This document shows positions 53,401 to 59,697 of a DNA stretch of 64,000 bases, one piece after another; position 1 is the stretch's first letter; each line of letters starts with the position of its first letter. This DNA is from Candidatus Poribacteria bacterium. GTDB taxonomy: Bacteria; Poribacteria; WGA-4E; WGA-3G. Location: positions 24,402 to 88,401 of the forward strand of contig JAPPBX010000102.1 of the NCBI GenBank assembly GCA_026702755.1, in the 5' to 3' direction. The notes beneath the pieces are model-generated. The model searched no databases and was not told the DNA's origin. It saw only the letters and a list, made by a program, of their open reading frames with translations. Position numbers and translations under genes: made by a program.

Positions 53401-53860
53401 ACCGTGGAGCGTCTGGTCTATTGATTTCCTGCCAACGCGTTCTGGTGAATACGACTTAGATGTTCGAGTTACCGACAATGCGGGGAATTACGCCATTTAC
53501 GACATTGGTACGTATACTATGTCTGTGTCGCTCACCTTCCGAGGTACGACCTTTGGATGGCCAAATCCGCTTCGGCTCTCGAAACGGGATGTTGCGTTCT
53601 TTTCCTTTGATGTTAACGTTCCACTTGGAGACACGATCGAACTTACACTGAGCATCTACGATTGGGGCGGTGACATGGTACTCTCGCAAACGTATCCTGA
53701 TGTTGTGTCGGGACAGCGTAATGACCAGTTGGTGAAATGGAATTTGGAGAACCAAGCGGGCACTCCTGTCGCACGAGGACTCTATATCTTCCGCTTGGAG
53801 GCTGTCAATGCAGCGGGGAATCGTGCGAACGTTGTTGGCAAAGTGCTGGTCGTGGAATAG
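44465..53860 (+). CDS. Giant secreted Ig-like repeat protein with FlgD-like C-terminus
   Basis: A 3131-residue protein. GTG 44465 has GGGAG about seven bases upstream; ATG 44483 is an alternative. A signal or anchor segment lies at about 38-61. The rest is about 25 bacterial Ig-like units, each ending in a strand like D-G-S-x-D-G-(R/E)-Y-T-V followed by D-x-A-G-(N/R). Many are linked by (F/I)-x-Y-D-T-Q-x-P. In the middle (about 47100-52100) three units form a higher-order repeat of about 1.0 kb, present five times. Residues about 3015-3131 resemble a FlgD-type Ig domain with V-K-W-N-L-E-N-Q-A-G-T-P-V-A-R-G-L-Y-I-F, which often ends type IX-like secreted proteins. The PorV/PorQ-like gene downstream supports surface export. 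It is likely a surface adhesin or S-layer-like fibre. Confidence 0.9.
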   Translation: MSKNKNMYGVTCKSIHKSRNRRDGGDYPSTKFPIRSGVVNFLFFQIFICLAALMITPNVWAALTSMSVDASGDLIFRGGRDRLLITFTVDDRTDEDGDPYTVTATRGDVDRALIAQGTVLPNETVRILWDGSANGQQLPDGPYTIKVVLNREKQEGEEDGDRVKTGPDIILDATPPRIFEIEADDDDTEADDTIKITEGKVIETSISSITVTPARDDGSPIDFGPNLSNIVLKNERGTTVAGSFNYTDDGTDGSTLTLTLENPLDAVSENGTYTLEITLFDKARNDSKSQTKFTFDFGDELPSLPTSIATNRGRLTPGAYVNQQLSYVEATFADNLGSGIESPNFNIELFRVTQSDGTVLNPPQQIPGQQTQLSTNRIRLQLLSPLSPTGGLQDGEYEIRITDPDKEGADASILTMRFHYDNLAPELVSLEPVEEPVEADKFNRIGDTIYHKLPLTQFVVEFRDDSVVRVPRIVFGTPGEDGINALGGRSFPGTNSNTLIYILDRPIVSRDGSQDGRYILNVQATDILGNTRTYNYRIIYDTQPPTLISTMPAANETVSELSQVEVKLNEKTSGIDFIQSSFRLTRNDNGVQVDVPVNITSNGTGTITLTLTEPIALDGSDDGTYRIEITPTDRARNNSGPTAVTAVREFYLISQKREPEIRLTMPATTTVNSLTTVTAEITGYIGAGIDFDASMLTVRDSQGALIAQEDLTRDEASNLLTWTARTPIARDGSADGTYTVTATFVDFTGQSFTQEFRVVLDTQFPTIENVQVAAESPTLLAEDRTTDIADSVGQITVAFDETAGDVDFGATVVSLMGPGETVIPVNRVDNGQAVLTLNFQALTQRGEYTLSITPQDLAGNQSAAPFVYRFRIDVALPAVTSVLIDGKAGTLVYVNGTAANIVANFTDLSGVGVALGDGGSTITVTNPNGIPAPGITTATGTNQLTWTPIVLPTDGSADGRYTVTVTPIDNAGRQGDVVYRQFLYDTQEPRITAATPLTLNAPVSYVSGGLNQLTFTVADVIPGEGIEPSDILWESQTIELLGASGTAVPAALTYDELASQLYLTLSSPFAQDGSADGEYTVKLGIVDRSGNLLDAEYTFIYDSQVPSLSSVRVNTEPPVALVPNRITEILESVSSITFEFEEATRVDFANTQVTLTGPTGETIPLTLEDNGTTGLTASFLPLVQVGMYTLSVTAQDVAGNVAPGAVDYRFTLDLALPLVSSVLIDGKAGTIVYVNGTAANIVATFADLSGVGVALGDSGSTIAVTSPSGIPAPGITTATGENQLTWSPIVLPTDGSADGRYTVTITPIDNAGRQGDVFYRQFVYDTQEPRITAATSLTLNAPVSYVSGGLSQFTFTIEDVVPGEGVEPSDILWESQTIALLDASGNTVPGTLTYDELLSQLYLTLSSPFAQDGSVDGEYTVKLGIVDKAGNRLDSAHIFIYDSQVPRLSSVMVNAESPVELIPEGITDISESISSITLEFEETTRVDFTNTQVTLTGPGGETIPLTLEDNGTTGLTASFLSLRDVGVYTLSVTAQDVAGNFASGAVNYQFALDLTLPSVSSVMIGDKSGDVVFINGSDTTIVAIFSDDTGMSLTEGGSSIVVTSSASGAAVPGQMRMEGGNQLIWQPLSLPTDGSVDGRYTVEITPVDTSGRRGEVVYREFIYDTEEPQITASSPLTLSQPVSYVGGALSQLTFTVADVGPADLVLEDQTVILVDAAGDPVSSVMTYDELTNQLYLTLSSPFAQDGSADGEYTVKLGIVDKAENRLDLEHAFIYDSQVPHPSSVMVNTETPVELIPGGIADISESIGSITLAFEEMARVDFTNTQVTLTGPGGETIPLTLEDNGTTGLTASFLPLVQVGMYTLSVTAQDVAGNVAPGAVDYRFALDLALPSVSSVMIGGKSGDVVFINGSDPTIVATFLDDTGIGLTEGGSSVVVTSASGAAVPGQMRVESNNQLIWHPLSLPADGSVDGRYTVEITPINKAGRRGEVVSREFIYDTEAPQITASSPLTLSQPVSYISGDLRQLTFTVADVGPSDLLWESQTIALLDASGTTVPATVTFDELASQLYLTLSSPFAQDGSVDGEYTVELGIVDKAGNRSDSAHIFIYDSQVPNLSSVMVNTDPPVELVPNRNAEILESISSITLRFEEATRIDFTNTQITLMGPDPSGATDDSGVPIESEFPLTLQDDGASQVTVNFLKLEQIGSYTLSITPRDVAGNAASGPVAYRFFLDIPLPRVTSIVIGESETTESSDVAYVNASNMIIGAFLVDPTETGLSFGTEGSSITVVDANNTIVRGAAGSNGENVIVWEPIGLTSDGTTDGRYSVYVIPVDQAGRQGSTIYREFVYDTQEPEIIAADPINLSQPVSYISRSLTQLRFTVADVGPADLILSDQQVSLRDASGSLVPAQLTNDTDNQLFLTLDQPLPLDGSMDGEYTVLIALADKAGNPYTVEHLIIYDTQAPTLVSTVPGDGALLTEDVTEIQVTLNDEGGSRIDWATTTVTLVDPNGTQISGELVSDGATKLTLTTNQLVADGRYIIRVQAVDRAGNGNATVFERSFLLSRRLPTVISTEPTTAPKDEAFTNEELERIEVRLETDDENHLSTLRLLNNVEQVVAGQQRRTSTRLIYDLVRPLATDGSEDGVYTIEFTPISASGRSGGVQRFTFTYDTQSPEIETDEVISLVVVQSEVNNSLTEIRVNLTDETSGIDWKNLDEKWLTFERLSPNPTKISGRVSDDGQGNLTFRLTVPLADNGSADGEYKITINPKDRAGNDDEPYQKVFVYDTNPPTIDESTLLINELPLLVDINAVDYPTAVSTTGGVVIQANIFDTGLGVNLAQSRITVRSPDGSEISGSTQQNGVDTLIFKSDGLTLQGVYKITVISVGNDSELLGFAPTDSITAEFLYETTEPTAAITSDGGETELTDKALPLEGTASDPAGTQRVGEGEIPVPASGVWLVEIVGTGPDKQPIEPVAAVDDSDAEQEPWSVWSIDFLPTRSGEYDLDVRVTDNAGNYAIYDIGTYTMSVSLTFRGTTFGWPNPLRLSKRDVAFFSFDVNVPLGDTIELTLSIYDWGGDMVLSQTYPDVVSGQRNDQLVKWNLENQAGTPVARGLYIFRLEAVNAAGNRANVVGKVLVVE
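47100..52100 (+). repeat. Higher-order tandem repeat inside the giant gene
   Basis: Five copies of a ~1.0-kb unit, marked by V-x-S-V-(L/M)-I-(D/G)-x-K-(A/S)-G at about 47106, 48127, 49144 and 50147 and a diverged copy at 51175. Parts of neighbouring copies are almost identical at DNA level (for example around 48925-49020 and 49925-50020), so recent duplication or gene conversion is likely. Confidence 0.8.
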
Positions 53861-53904
53861 TTGTCAGAGGAATAGTTTTCAGTACGAGAACGAGTACGTT
53901 CTCT

Positions 53905-54008
53905 TTCAGTTATCGGTTATCAGTTAAGAGGTTATCGTTTAACAAAACCCTCTTGTAACTGATGGTTGACAACTGATGACTGATAACTATTAAAACTGAT
54001 AACTGAAA
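53905..54008. repeat. Paired CAGTTATC / GATAACTG repeats
   Basis: The left arm has CAGTTATCGGTTATCAGTTAAGAGG-type units. The right arm starts CCTCTTGTAACTGATGG and continues with ACTGATGACTGATAAC units, so the arms are inverted. It separates the giant gene and the PorV/PorQ-like gene. Confidence 0.6.
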
Positions 54009-54031
54009 CCGATTACAAAGGAGAATTTATA

Positions 54032-55015
54032 ATGCTGAAAAGGCGAACCGGTCTAATTATAATGGTGCTTCTCGTAGTAAGCGCGACTGCTCCATGCGTA
54101 CACGCGGTGAGTATCCATGATGGCGCAGGAACAACCGGTGCTGCTTTCCTAAAAATTGACGGGGGAAGCCGGCCTGTTGGAATGGGAGGTGCTTTTGCTG
54201 GACTTGCCAACGACATTAACACTATTTTTTGGAATCCAGCAGGGTTGACCGCTGTACACGACCAAGAATTGACTGCAATGCAACACTTTTCGTTTGCAGA
54301 GATTAACAACCAAACCATCGGATATGCACAGCGAGTAGATCGGCTTGTCTGGGGCGCGAGTTTCCTCGGCAGTTTCACTGAAATTGAACGCCGGCAGGGA
54401 CCAACAGAAGATCCCGATAGTACTGTGACGGTCGGCGGTTTTGCCACGGGATTATCTTTCGCTTATCCGCTTGGTACAGCAGTGTCAATCGGTGGCACGG
54501 CAAAGGTAATTTCAGAGCAGCTCGACATTCAAAATGCCTACGGTGCTGCAGCAGATGTGGGTGTGATCTTACGTTTGTTTGACAATCATCTTGGGATTGG
54601 GGTTGCTGTCCAAAACGCCGGCGTATTGGATGGTGGGGAGAACCTGCCGATGGCAGTCCGGGCAGGTGTCGCTTACAGAATGTGGAAGCAGCCTATAGTA
54701 GAGGACGGAGCAGAAGAAACAATGCCGCCGCGTGAACTTTGGGCATTCGTCGCCGATGCCAACCTCCCGCTCATTGATGCAAATCCGAGTTTTCACGTCG
54801 GAGCAGAACGCTGGTTTTACGATAGCGTCGCTGCACGCCTTGGATACCAGATCGGAATGAACGAGAATCCGAGCAACGGGTTATCGCTCGGTGTCGGGGT
54901 ACGACGTAGCGGTGAGGACGCATTAGCGAATATCGACTTCCAATTCGATTACGCTTTTGTCCCAGACGCTTATGTCGGCAATGCACATCGTGTTTCTTTT
55001 ATCACGCGCTTTTAG
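54032..55015 (+). CDS. PorV/PorQ-family outer membrane beta-barrel protein
   Basis: A 327-residue protein. AAAGGAGA precedes ATG 54032. The signal peptide is at about 1-25 (ending V-H-A-V). The mature start A-G-T-T-G-A-A-F-L-K-I-D-G-G-S-R-P-V-G-M-G-G-A-F-A-G-L-A-N-D, then W-N-P-A-G-L, is typical of the PorV/PorQ (UPF0164) family. Alternating amphipathic strands continue to a C-terminal strand ending V-S-F-I-T-R-F. In Bacteroidetes PorV binds type IX secretion cargo at the outer membrane. The adjacent giant protein with a FlgD-like end is the natural candidate cargo here. Other type IX components are not in the window. Confidence 0.88.
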   Translation: MLKRRTGLIIMVLLVVSATAPCVHAVSIHDGAGTTGAAFLKIDGGSRPVGMGGAFAGLANDINTIFWNPAGLTAVHDQELTAMQHFSFAEINNQTIGYAQRVDRLVWGASFLGSFTEIERRQGPTEDPDSTVTVGGFATGLSFAYPLGTAVSIGGTAKVISEQLDIQNAYGAAADVGVILRLFDNHLGIGVAVQNAGVLDGGENLPMAVRAGVAYRMWKQPIVEDGAEETMPPRELWAFVADANLPLIDANPSFHVGAERWFYDSVAARLGYQIGMNENPSNGLSLGVGVRRSGEDALANIDFQFDYAFVPDAYVGNAHRVSFITRF

Positions 55016-55152
55016 ATAGCAATCAGCAGTCAGCCTTCAGCAATCAGCCATCAATATGTTTGTTGTAGTTTTCGGATGACTTGTGGCATCTACAAGAAGT
55101 CTGGCTGCCACAAAAGCGTAACTGAAAGCCGACTGCTGAAGGCTGACGGCTA
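55016..55152. repeat. Paired CAGTCAGC / GCTGACTG repeats
   Basis: Left CAATCAGCAGTCAGCCTTCAGC and right GCCGACTGCTGAAGGCTGACGGC are inverted and close together, in the convergent gap between the PorV/PorQ-like gene and nadA. They could form a bidirectional transcript-end hairpin, without a clear T-run. Confidence 0.55.
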
Positions 55153-56280
55153 TTAAACACTCGCTTCGAGCATTCGCTCAATTGGCGCGCGGGCTTTGTC
55201 AATAGTTTCGGGATTCAGTGTAATCTCATATTCGTCGAGATCCGCGTCTTGGTCAATTGCCTCCAAAATGTTCGCTATTTTACCCAAATTTACCTGTGCC
55301 ATGTGTGAGCATCGGACTGAGCAGGCTGTCCAGAATTGAACATCTGGGAATTCTTGTGCAAGATTCGAGGTTAATTCACACTCCGAAGCGACAAAGGCAC
55401 GTTCAATTTGGTTTGCTGCAACGCGTTCGGCTATATCCTTCATAATCTGGCTGGTGCTGCCGTAAAAGTCTGCTTCTTGTAGGACATTCGGACGGCATTC
55501 CCAGTGTGCGTAAAGTTTACGACGCGGGTGTCCTTTCGGGATTTCAAACGATTCACGAATTCCGAGAAGGTCCTGAAGTGTAAATTTTTCGTGGACTTCA
55601 CAGACTGCACCGCGCGCTGTGTTGTCTTTGCCGGGATAGACGACATTCTTCTCGCCCTTCAGTTCTTCCTCCAAATTCTGTGCAAAGAAGATATCGGGCA
55701 CAAAGATTATTGTATCCCCTGGCATTGTTTTCGCGATGTGTGCCGCATTCGCCGACGTGCAACAGATATCCGATTCTGCTTTCGCGTCGGCGTAACTATT
55801 CACATAAATCATCACCGGCGCGCCGGGATAAAGGGCTTTCAACTTCTTGACGTCTTCTGCGCCAAAGTTATCGGCGAGTGAGCATCCTGCTGTTTTGTCT
55901 GCGACCAAGACTGTTTTGCTCGGGCTTAAGATTTTCGCTGTTTCCGCCATAAACGGCACACCGTTAAAGATTAGATACGGTGCCTCTGTTTTCGCAGCGA
56001 ACATACTCAAACCGAGTGAGTCGCCCTGCTCCTCTTTTTCTGATAATCCGAAAACGAGTGGCTCCATATAGTTGTGACCGAGCATCACAACGTTATGTTT
56101 CTGCTTCAGGGTCCGTATTCTGTGGATGGTTTTCGCGTGAGCTTCTATATCGAGAAACGTTAAGCTTGGGTGGTGGCGGTTGTACAATTCCTGTTTAACG
56201 TCCTCAAGGCTCAATTCCGTCGGACAATTCGGGGCATCTGTTGCGTCGGGAGTTTCTCCCTTAGAATGCATGACAGTCAT
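55153..56280 (-). CDS. nadA: Quinolinate synthase
   Basis: About 375 residues. It makes quinolinate from iminoaspartate and dihydroxyacetone phosphate in NAD synthesis, using a [4Fe-4S] cluster. Visible family motifs are V-M-L-G-H-N-Y-M, D-K-T-A-G-C-S-L-A-D, Y-V-N-S-Y-A-D, F-V-P-D, W-E-C-R and W-T-A-C-S-V-R-C-S-H-M. The three cluster ligands are likely among the Cys of A-G-C-S, E-C-E-L/E-C-R and A-C-S-V. The start is ATG 56280 or 56271; the frame also opens at TTG 56298. It has no nadB or nadC neighbour. It is convergent with the PorV/PorQ-like gene. Confidence 0.93.
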   Translation of the reverse strand: MTVMHSKGETPDATDAPNCPTELSLEDVKQELYNRHHPSLTFLDIEAHAKTIHRIRTLKQKHNVVMLGHNYMEPLVFGLSEKEEQGDSLGLSMFAAKTEAPYLIFNGVPFMAETAKILSPSKTVLVADKTAGCSLADNFGAEDVKKLKALYPGAPVMIYVNSYADAKAESDICCTSANAAHIAKTMPGDTIIFVPDIFFAQNLEEELKGEKNVVYPGKDNTARGAVCEVHEKFTLQDLLGIRESFEIPKGHPRRKLYAHWECRPNVLQEADFYGSTSQIMKDIAERVAANQIERAFVASECELTSNLAQEFPDVQFWTACSVRCSHMAQVNLGKIANILEAIDQDADLDEYEITLNPETIDKARAPIERMLEASV

Positions 56281-56497
56281 TTTTCTGGCACGCTCCAAGT
56301 AGATCGCTAATCAAAATGGCTGGTACATGGAACCGGCATACGCGCTTGCAGTCTGGGAAACTGACTAATTGTGCCTATTTTTAAATAGGAAACCCGCAGG
56401 CTACGTTCTGAATAGCGATTCTTTTTTTATTCATTCCTATTAGAATACCCGCAAAATTTTTTTTTGTCAAGCCTAATGTATTCAAAAGGTCACATAA

Positions 56498-57118
56498 ATG
56501 CAAAATTTTTGTCTAAAATCAAGAAAAATTTGTGCTATTGGGCTTATTCTATGCTTAATTTGGGGGTTAGCACCAGCTGCGGAAAGTATTTCGGTTAAAT
56601 TAAGAGGGAAAATTGCCTTGGGTGGGATTCTTTCGTGCCTCGCGTATGTGACACACACGCTTGTTAAACGAGACAAGCGGGCAGTAGAGGAATTACATCT
56701 TCGTCTCGGCCCGCCTGATCGCGTTGTTCAATTTGAACGTGGATTTGACCTATGGCGTATCGACGCTTATGGGGAACAGTCTTATGTGTTTCGGAACAAC
56801 CGTTTAATGCCCGAAAAGCCTCTGAAAGCTGTCTGTTCTACTTATGATGTGCCACCAAATTCCATAGAACGGCTTCGCTGGAATGGTGGAAGCCCAGAAG
56901 AAAGGAGGGAAGGATGGAAGAAGTGCGCTTCCAGTCTTCCAGTCTTCCACTCTTCCGTTCTGCCGCCATTTCTTATTGATACGCCTTTTTCAGGGAACCC
57001 CAAGTGGTTGTGGCTTTCCCTTTTGCATCCACGGCGAGCCCCTCGACTTGGATTTTCCTATCTTTATCGGTTGGGAGACGAACATCTGCTTGATCAGCCA
57101 CAGTGGCTTTCACATTAG
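56498..57118 (+). CDS. Small secreted protein with a repeat-derived C-terminus
   Basis: A 206-residue frame. AAAGGT precedes ATG 56498. A signal-like hydrophobic segment lies at about 12-30 (ending P-A-A-E-S). Residues 60-130 look like genuine protein sequence (E-L-H-L-R-L-G-P-P-D-R-V-V-Q-F-E-R-G-F-D-L-W-R-I-D). From about base 56885 the frame runs through a GGAAG/CTTCC repeat. From 56973 it is antisense to the end of the minus-strand CBM-like gene. The original stop may have been lost by repeat insertion. The true protein may end near residue 130. Confidence 0.5.
   Translation: MQNFCLKSRKICAIGLILCLIWGLAPAAESISVKLRGKIALGGILSCLAYVTHTLVKRDKRAVEELHLRLGPPDRVVQFERGFDLWRIDAYGEQSYVFRNNRLMPEKPLKAVCSTYDVPPNSIERLRWNGGSPEERREGWKKCASSLPVFHSSVLPPFLIDTPFSGNPKWLWLSLLHPRRAPRLGFSYLYRLGDEHLLDQPQWLSH
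56885..56965. repeat. GGAAGG/CTTCC repeat pair
   Basis: GGAGGGAAGGATGGAAG followed by CTTCCAGTCTTCCAGTCTTCC, an imperfect inverted pair of the same family as 12594-12737. It separates two genes whose ends overlap on opposite strands. Confidence 0.7.
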
Positions 57119-57647
57119 TTGTCACGAAGATGGCATCTATCATGGTGGCATCTTCGCGCACCCCGATACGAAGCACCGTCTCACCTGGTTCTTTGAATTT
57201 CCATTCTCGGTCAAACGTGCCGCCATCTAACCAGTGATTGATGCGGTCCCAGTGCCATGCGGCACCTTGTGCGACACCCCAGCGGAACTCGGTGTTCTGG
57301 GTTGCTTGCGCGTCTTCGTCGGGATCAGCGGGTTGCCAAGTCACCCAGAACGAATCACTATTGCCATCCCAAGCGATGACGTGCCCCCACAGCGCGTAGG
57401 TATCGGGTTGAGGAATATTGATAATAAACTCAGCATAGCCTCTACCTCCACCACCTGTGGCGGCGGCACCCTCCATCCAGATGAATTTTCCGTCGGATGC
57501 GTTCTTATCGTCCGCTATAATCATGGGGTCTACAATCTCGTTTGCTAACTCGGCTTCCAGGGCAATTTGTACTTCAGCATGAAGTCCAGCAATCCCGCAT
57601 AAGAATAGCCCCAGTATCATCAGTGTCAATGTTATTCCGTATTTCAT
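56973..57647 (-). CDS. Secreted carbohydrate-binding-module-like protein (CBM6/35 type)
   Basis: A 224-residue protein. AAGGAGG precedes ATG 57647. The signal peptide covers about 1-24 (L-H-A-E). The mature part begins A-L-E-A-E-L-A-N and continues D-K-N-A-S-D-G-K-F-I-W-M-E-G, Y-A-L-W-G, F-W-V-T-W-Q, W-H-W-D and L-R-I-G-V-R-E-D-A-T-M-I-D-A-I-F-V. This is the beta-sandwich pattern of CBM6/CBM35-like modules. It ends T-T-T-W-G-S-L-K, the shared secreted-protein tail. It is very similar to the neighbouring 57805 product; the two are tandem paralogues separated by repeats. Confidence 0.85.
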   Translation of the reverse strand: MKYGITLTLMILGLFLCGIAGLHAEVQIALEAELANEIVDPMIIADDKNASDGKFIWMEGAAATGGGGRGYAEFIINIPQPDTYALWGHVIAWDGNSDSFWVTWQPADPDEDAQATQNTEFRWGVAQGAAWHWDRINHWLDGGTFDREWKFKEPGETVLRIGVREDATMIDAIFVTTNVKATVADQADVRLPTDKDRKIQVEGLAVDAKGKATTTWGSLKKAYQ

Positions 57648-57663
57648 CGCAAACCTCCTTTCT

Positions 57664-57803
57664 TAATGGTTGTCAGCTGTCGGCTATTGGCACGTGGCTG
57701 GAAGGAAACTGGATGGGAGAATCGGTGCCCTAATCTTCTAAGCCTTTCTCCCTTCTATTTCTCCTCTTGCTGACTGCCAACCGCCGACTGCTGATGGCTA
57801 TTA
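57664..57803. repeat. Paired degenerate tandem repeats between CBM-like paralogues
   Basis: Left GTTGTCAGCTGTCGGCTATTGGC and right GACTGCCAACCGCCGACTGCTGATGGC are inverted. A GGAAGG/TTCTCCC-type pair lies between them. Confidence 0.5.
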
Positions 57804-57804
57804 A

Positions 57805-58458
57805 CTATCTTCTCGCTTTGAGCTTTGCCCATGTTGTGGCGAGTTTATCTTGTGGTTCAACAGGTACTAAGGAATCTGCTGGAATCGGGTCACGGGGACC
57901 TACTTCCGCTTCGTCTGCAGAAAGATTGTCGGTGATGAAGATCACATCTAACATGGTGGCATCTTCCCGGACTGCGATACGGAGCGTTGTATTCCCAGCT
58001 TCCTCGATCTCCCATTCCCGATCAAAAGTACCGCCATCTAACCAGTGATTGATGCGGTCCCAATGCCACTCGTCACCTTGTGCGACACCCCAGCGGAATT
58101 CGGTGTTCTGGGTTTCTTGGGCATTTTCATCTGGATCGGCGGGTTGCCATGTTACCCAGAAGGAATCGCTATTTCCGTCCCAGGCAAGGACCTTTCCCCA
58201 AAGCGCGTAGGTACCGGGTGCCGGGATAGGCAGGTTGTATTCTACCCAGCCTTCACCACCACCGCCTGTAACCGGCGGCCCCTCCATCCACACGAACTGT
58301 CCACCGGAAGCATTCGCATCATCGGCGATTTCCATCGGTGCTTCGATCGTATCCGCCATTTCTGCCTCAATTGCCCGCTCATAGCCGTAGCTTATACCGC
58401 TTGTTAGCAGTAAACTGAATATAAAAAGTGTTCCTAACACTAAAGTTTTGAAATGCAT
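57805..58458 (-). CDS. Secreted carbohydrate-binding-module-like protein, paralogue of the 56973 gene
   Basis: A 217-residue protein. AAGGAG precedes ATG 58458. The signal peptide covers about 1-27. The CBM6/35-like beta-sandwich uses the same motifs as the 56973 product (A-I-E-A-E-M-A, D-A-N-A-S-G-G-Q-F-V-W-M-E-G, F-R-W-G-V-A-Q-G, R-E-D-A-T-M-L-D-V-I-F-I). It ends K-L-A-T-T-W-A-K-L-K-A-R-R. Like its paralogue it has no catalytic domain, so it probably binds carbohydrate or another surface ligand. Confidence 0.85.
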   Translation of the reverse strand: MHFKTLVLGTLFIFSLLLTSGISYGYERAIEAEMADTIEAPMEIADDANASGGQFVWMEGPPVTGGGGEGWVEYNLPIPAPGTYALWGKVLAWDGNSDSFWVTWQPADPDENAQETQNTEFRWGVAQGDEWHWDRINHWLDGGTFDREWEIEEAGNTTLRIAVREDATMLDVIFITDNLSADEAEVGPRDPIPADSLVPVEPQDKLATTWAKLKARR

Positions 58459-58474
58459 AAAAATCTCCTTTTTT

Positions 58475-58671
58475 ATCAGTTGTCGGCTGTCAGTTATCAG
58501 TGATCAGTGAAGAGGTTTTCATGTAACAATTTACCGCTTCTTGGAGTAGGTCAAGAATATAATGCAAAAACAAATTTGGGCAAAAACAAATTTGGTTTCC
58601 GCATCTGGGCAAAATTTGAGTATATTGTTACAAAAGTGCCTCTTTACGGACAGCCGATAATTGATGACTAT
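58475..58671. repeat. Long inverted-repeat element in spacer
   Basis: Left arm GGCTGTCAGTTATCAG...GTGAAGAGG (58475-58516) and right arm GCCTCTTTACGGACAGCCGATAATTGATGAC (58638-58671) flank an AT-rich interior, filling nearly the whole gap between two minus-strand genes. Confidence 0.55.
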
Positions 58672-58675
58672 TTTG

Positions 58676-59635
58676 TTATGGGGTTCGGATTTTGCCCCAG
58701 AGTTGAATCTGTAACGCTGAAGGTGCTATCGGCAGCGCATCCGAACTACTTGTCCATTTTGGTTGCGTTGCCCATGCACCGTTATTAATCAATTCACGTC
58801 GGTCGGTTCCATCGGCACGCATGAGATGGATAACCCATCTACCGTCCTTCTCGAATTGGAAGGCAATGGTGTCTCCATCAGGTGCCCACGCTGGAACAGC
58901 CTCATCTGTTGGTGTGTCAGTGAGAGCCTGTTTATTTTCGCCATCAATTGCATCCATGATGTACAAGTCGAAATCAGCGAATTCTGCCTCTTGATGCATA
59001 GCGGCATACACAATCTGCTTACCATCGGGTGCCCACGCTGGATAGGTATCCATTAGCGGTTGATGTGTTAGTCGCTGTTCCACCCGACTGTTGACATTGA
59101 CCACGTATATATCCCAGTTGAGTTCCCGTTTTGAGTGGAAAACGAGGGTGTTTCCATCAGGTGCCCAAGCGGGTGCCTCATCTTGAAACGGATTTTCGGT
59201 GAGGTGAATTACCTCGCCATTATCGAGATGGAGCAGATAGATGTTGAAATGCCCATTGCGATTTGACGTAAAAGCGATGCGTTTGCCATCAGGAGCCCAA
59301 GCCGGTGCTTTATCCGTTGCAGGGTGGTGTGTCAACCGTTGCTGATTGGTTCCATCAGCCTGCATCACATAAATTTCATGATTCCCATCGCGCCGGGAAA
59401 AGAAGGCAATCTGCGTGCCGTCAGGTGCCCATGTCGGGTAGTAATCCGCTGCAGGGTTACGCGTGAGATTCGCCGGTTGCTTTCCGGTTGTATCTGTTAG
59501 GTAGATTTCCCAGTCCCCGCTCACATCCGAAGCAAACGCGATAATCGCTGGTGGATGCGACTGGCACAAAGCACTCCCAATTAAAAGCGCGAACATCACA
59601 AAAACACTGCTCTGATATGTTAACAGAATTCGCAT
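58676..59635 (-). CDS. Secreted TolB-like beta-propeller protein
   Basis: A 319-residue protein with a signal peptide at about 1-25. Six to seven PD40/WD40-like blades follow, each with an (A/T)-W-A-P-D-G-(T/K/N/D) motif followed by I-(A/V)-(F/Y) and an I-Y-(V/L) strand. This is the propeller pattern of TolB and DPP-IV-like proteins. No TolB N-terminal domain is present, and the whole protein is a propeller, so it is probably a periplasmic binding protein rather than TolB itself. The start ATG 59635 has no strong ribosome-binding site. Confidence 0.88.
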   Translation of the reverse strand: MRILLTYQSSVFVMFALLIGSALCQSHPPAIIAFASDVSGDWEIYLTDTTGKQPANLTRNPAADYYPTWAPDGTQIAFFSRRDGNHEIYVMQADGTNQQRLTHHPATDKAPAWAPDGKRIAFTSNRNGHFNIYLLHLDNGEVIHLTENPFQDEAPAWAPDGNTLVFHSKRELNWDIYVVNVNSRVEQRLTHQPLMDTYPAWAPDGKQIVYAAMHQEAEFADFDLYIMDAIDGENKQALTDTPTDEAVPAWAPDGDTIAFQFEKDGRWVIHLMRADGTDRRELINNGAWATQPKWTSSSDALPIAPSALQIQLWGKIRTP

Positions 59636-59652
59636 TTTTTGTCTATTTTTTT

Positions 59653-59697
59653 AAGTTATCGGTTGTCAGTTATCAGTTAAAACCGATAGCCGTTATC
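59653..59697. repeat. CAGTTATC tandem repeat with inverted end
   Basis: TATCGGTTGTCAGTTATCAG followed by AACCGATAGCCG, which is complementary to its start. It sits in the short gap between the 59696 gene end and the propeller start. Confidence 0.5.
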
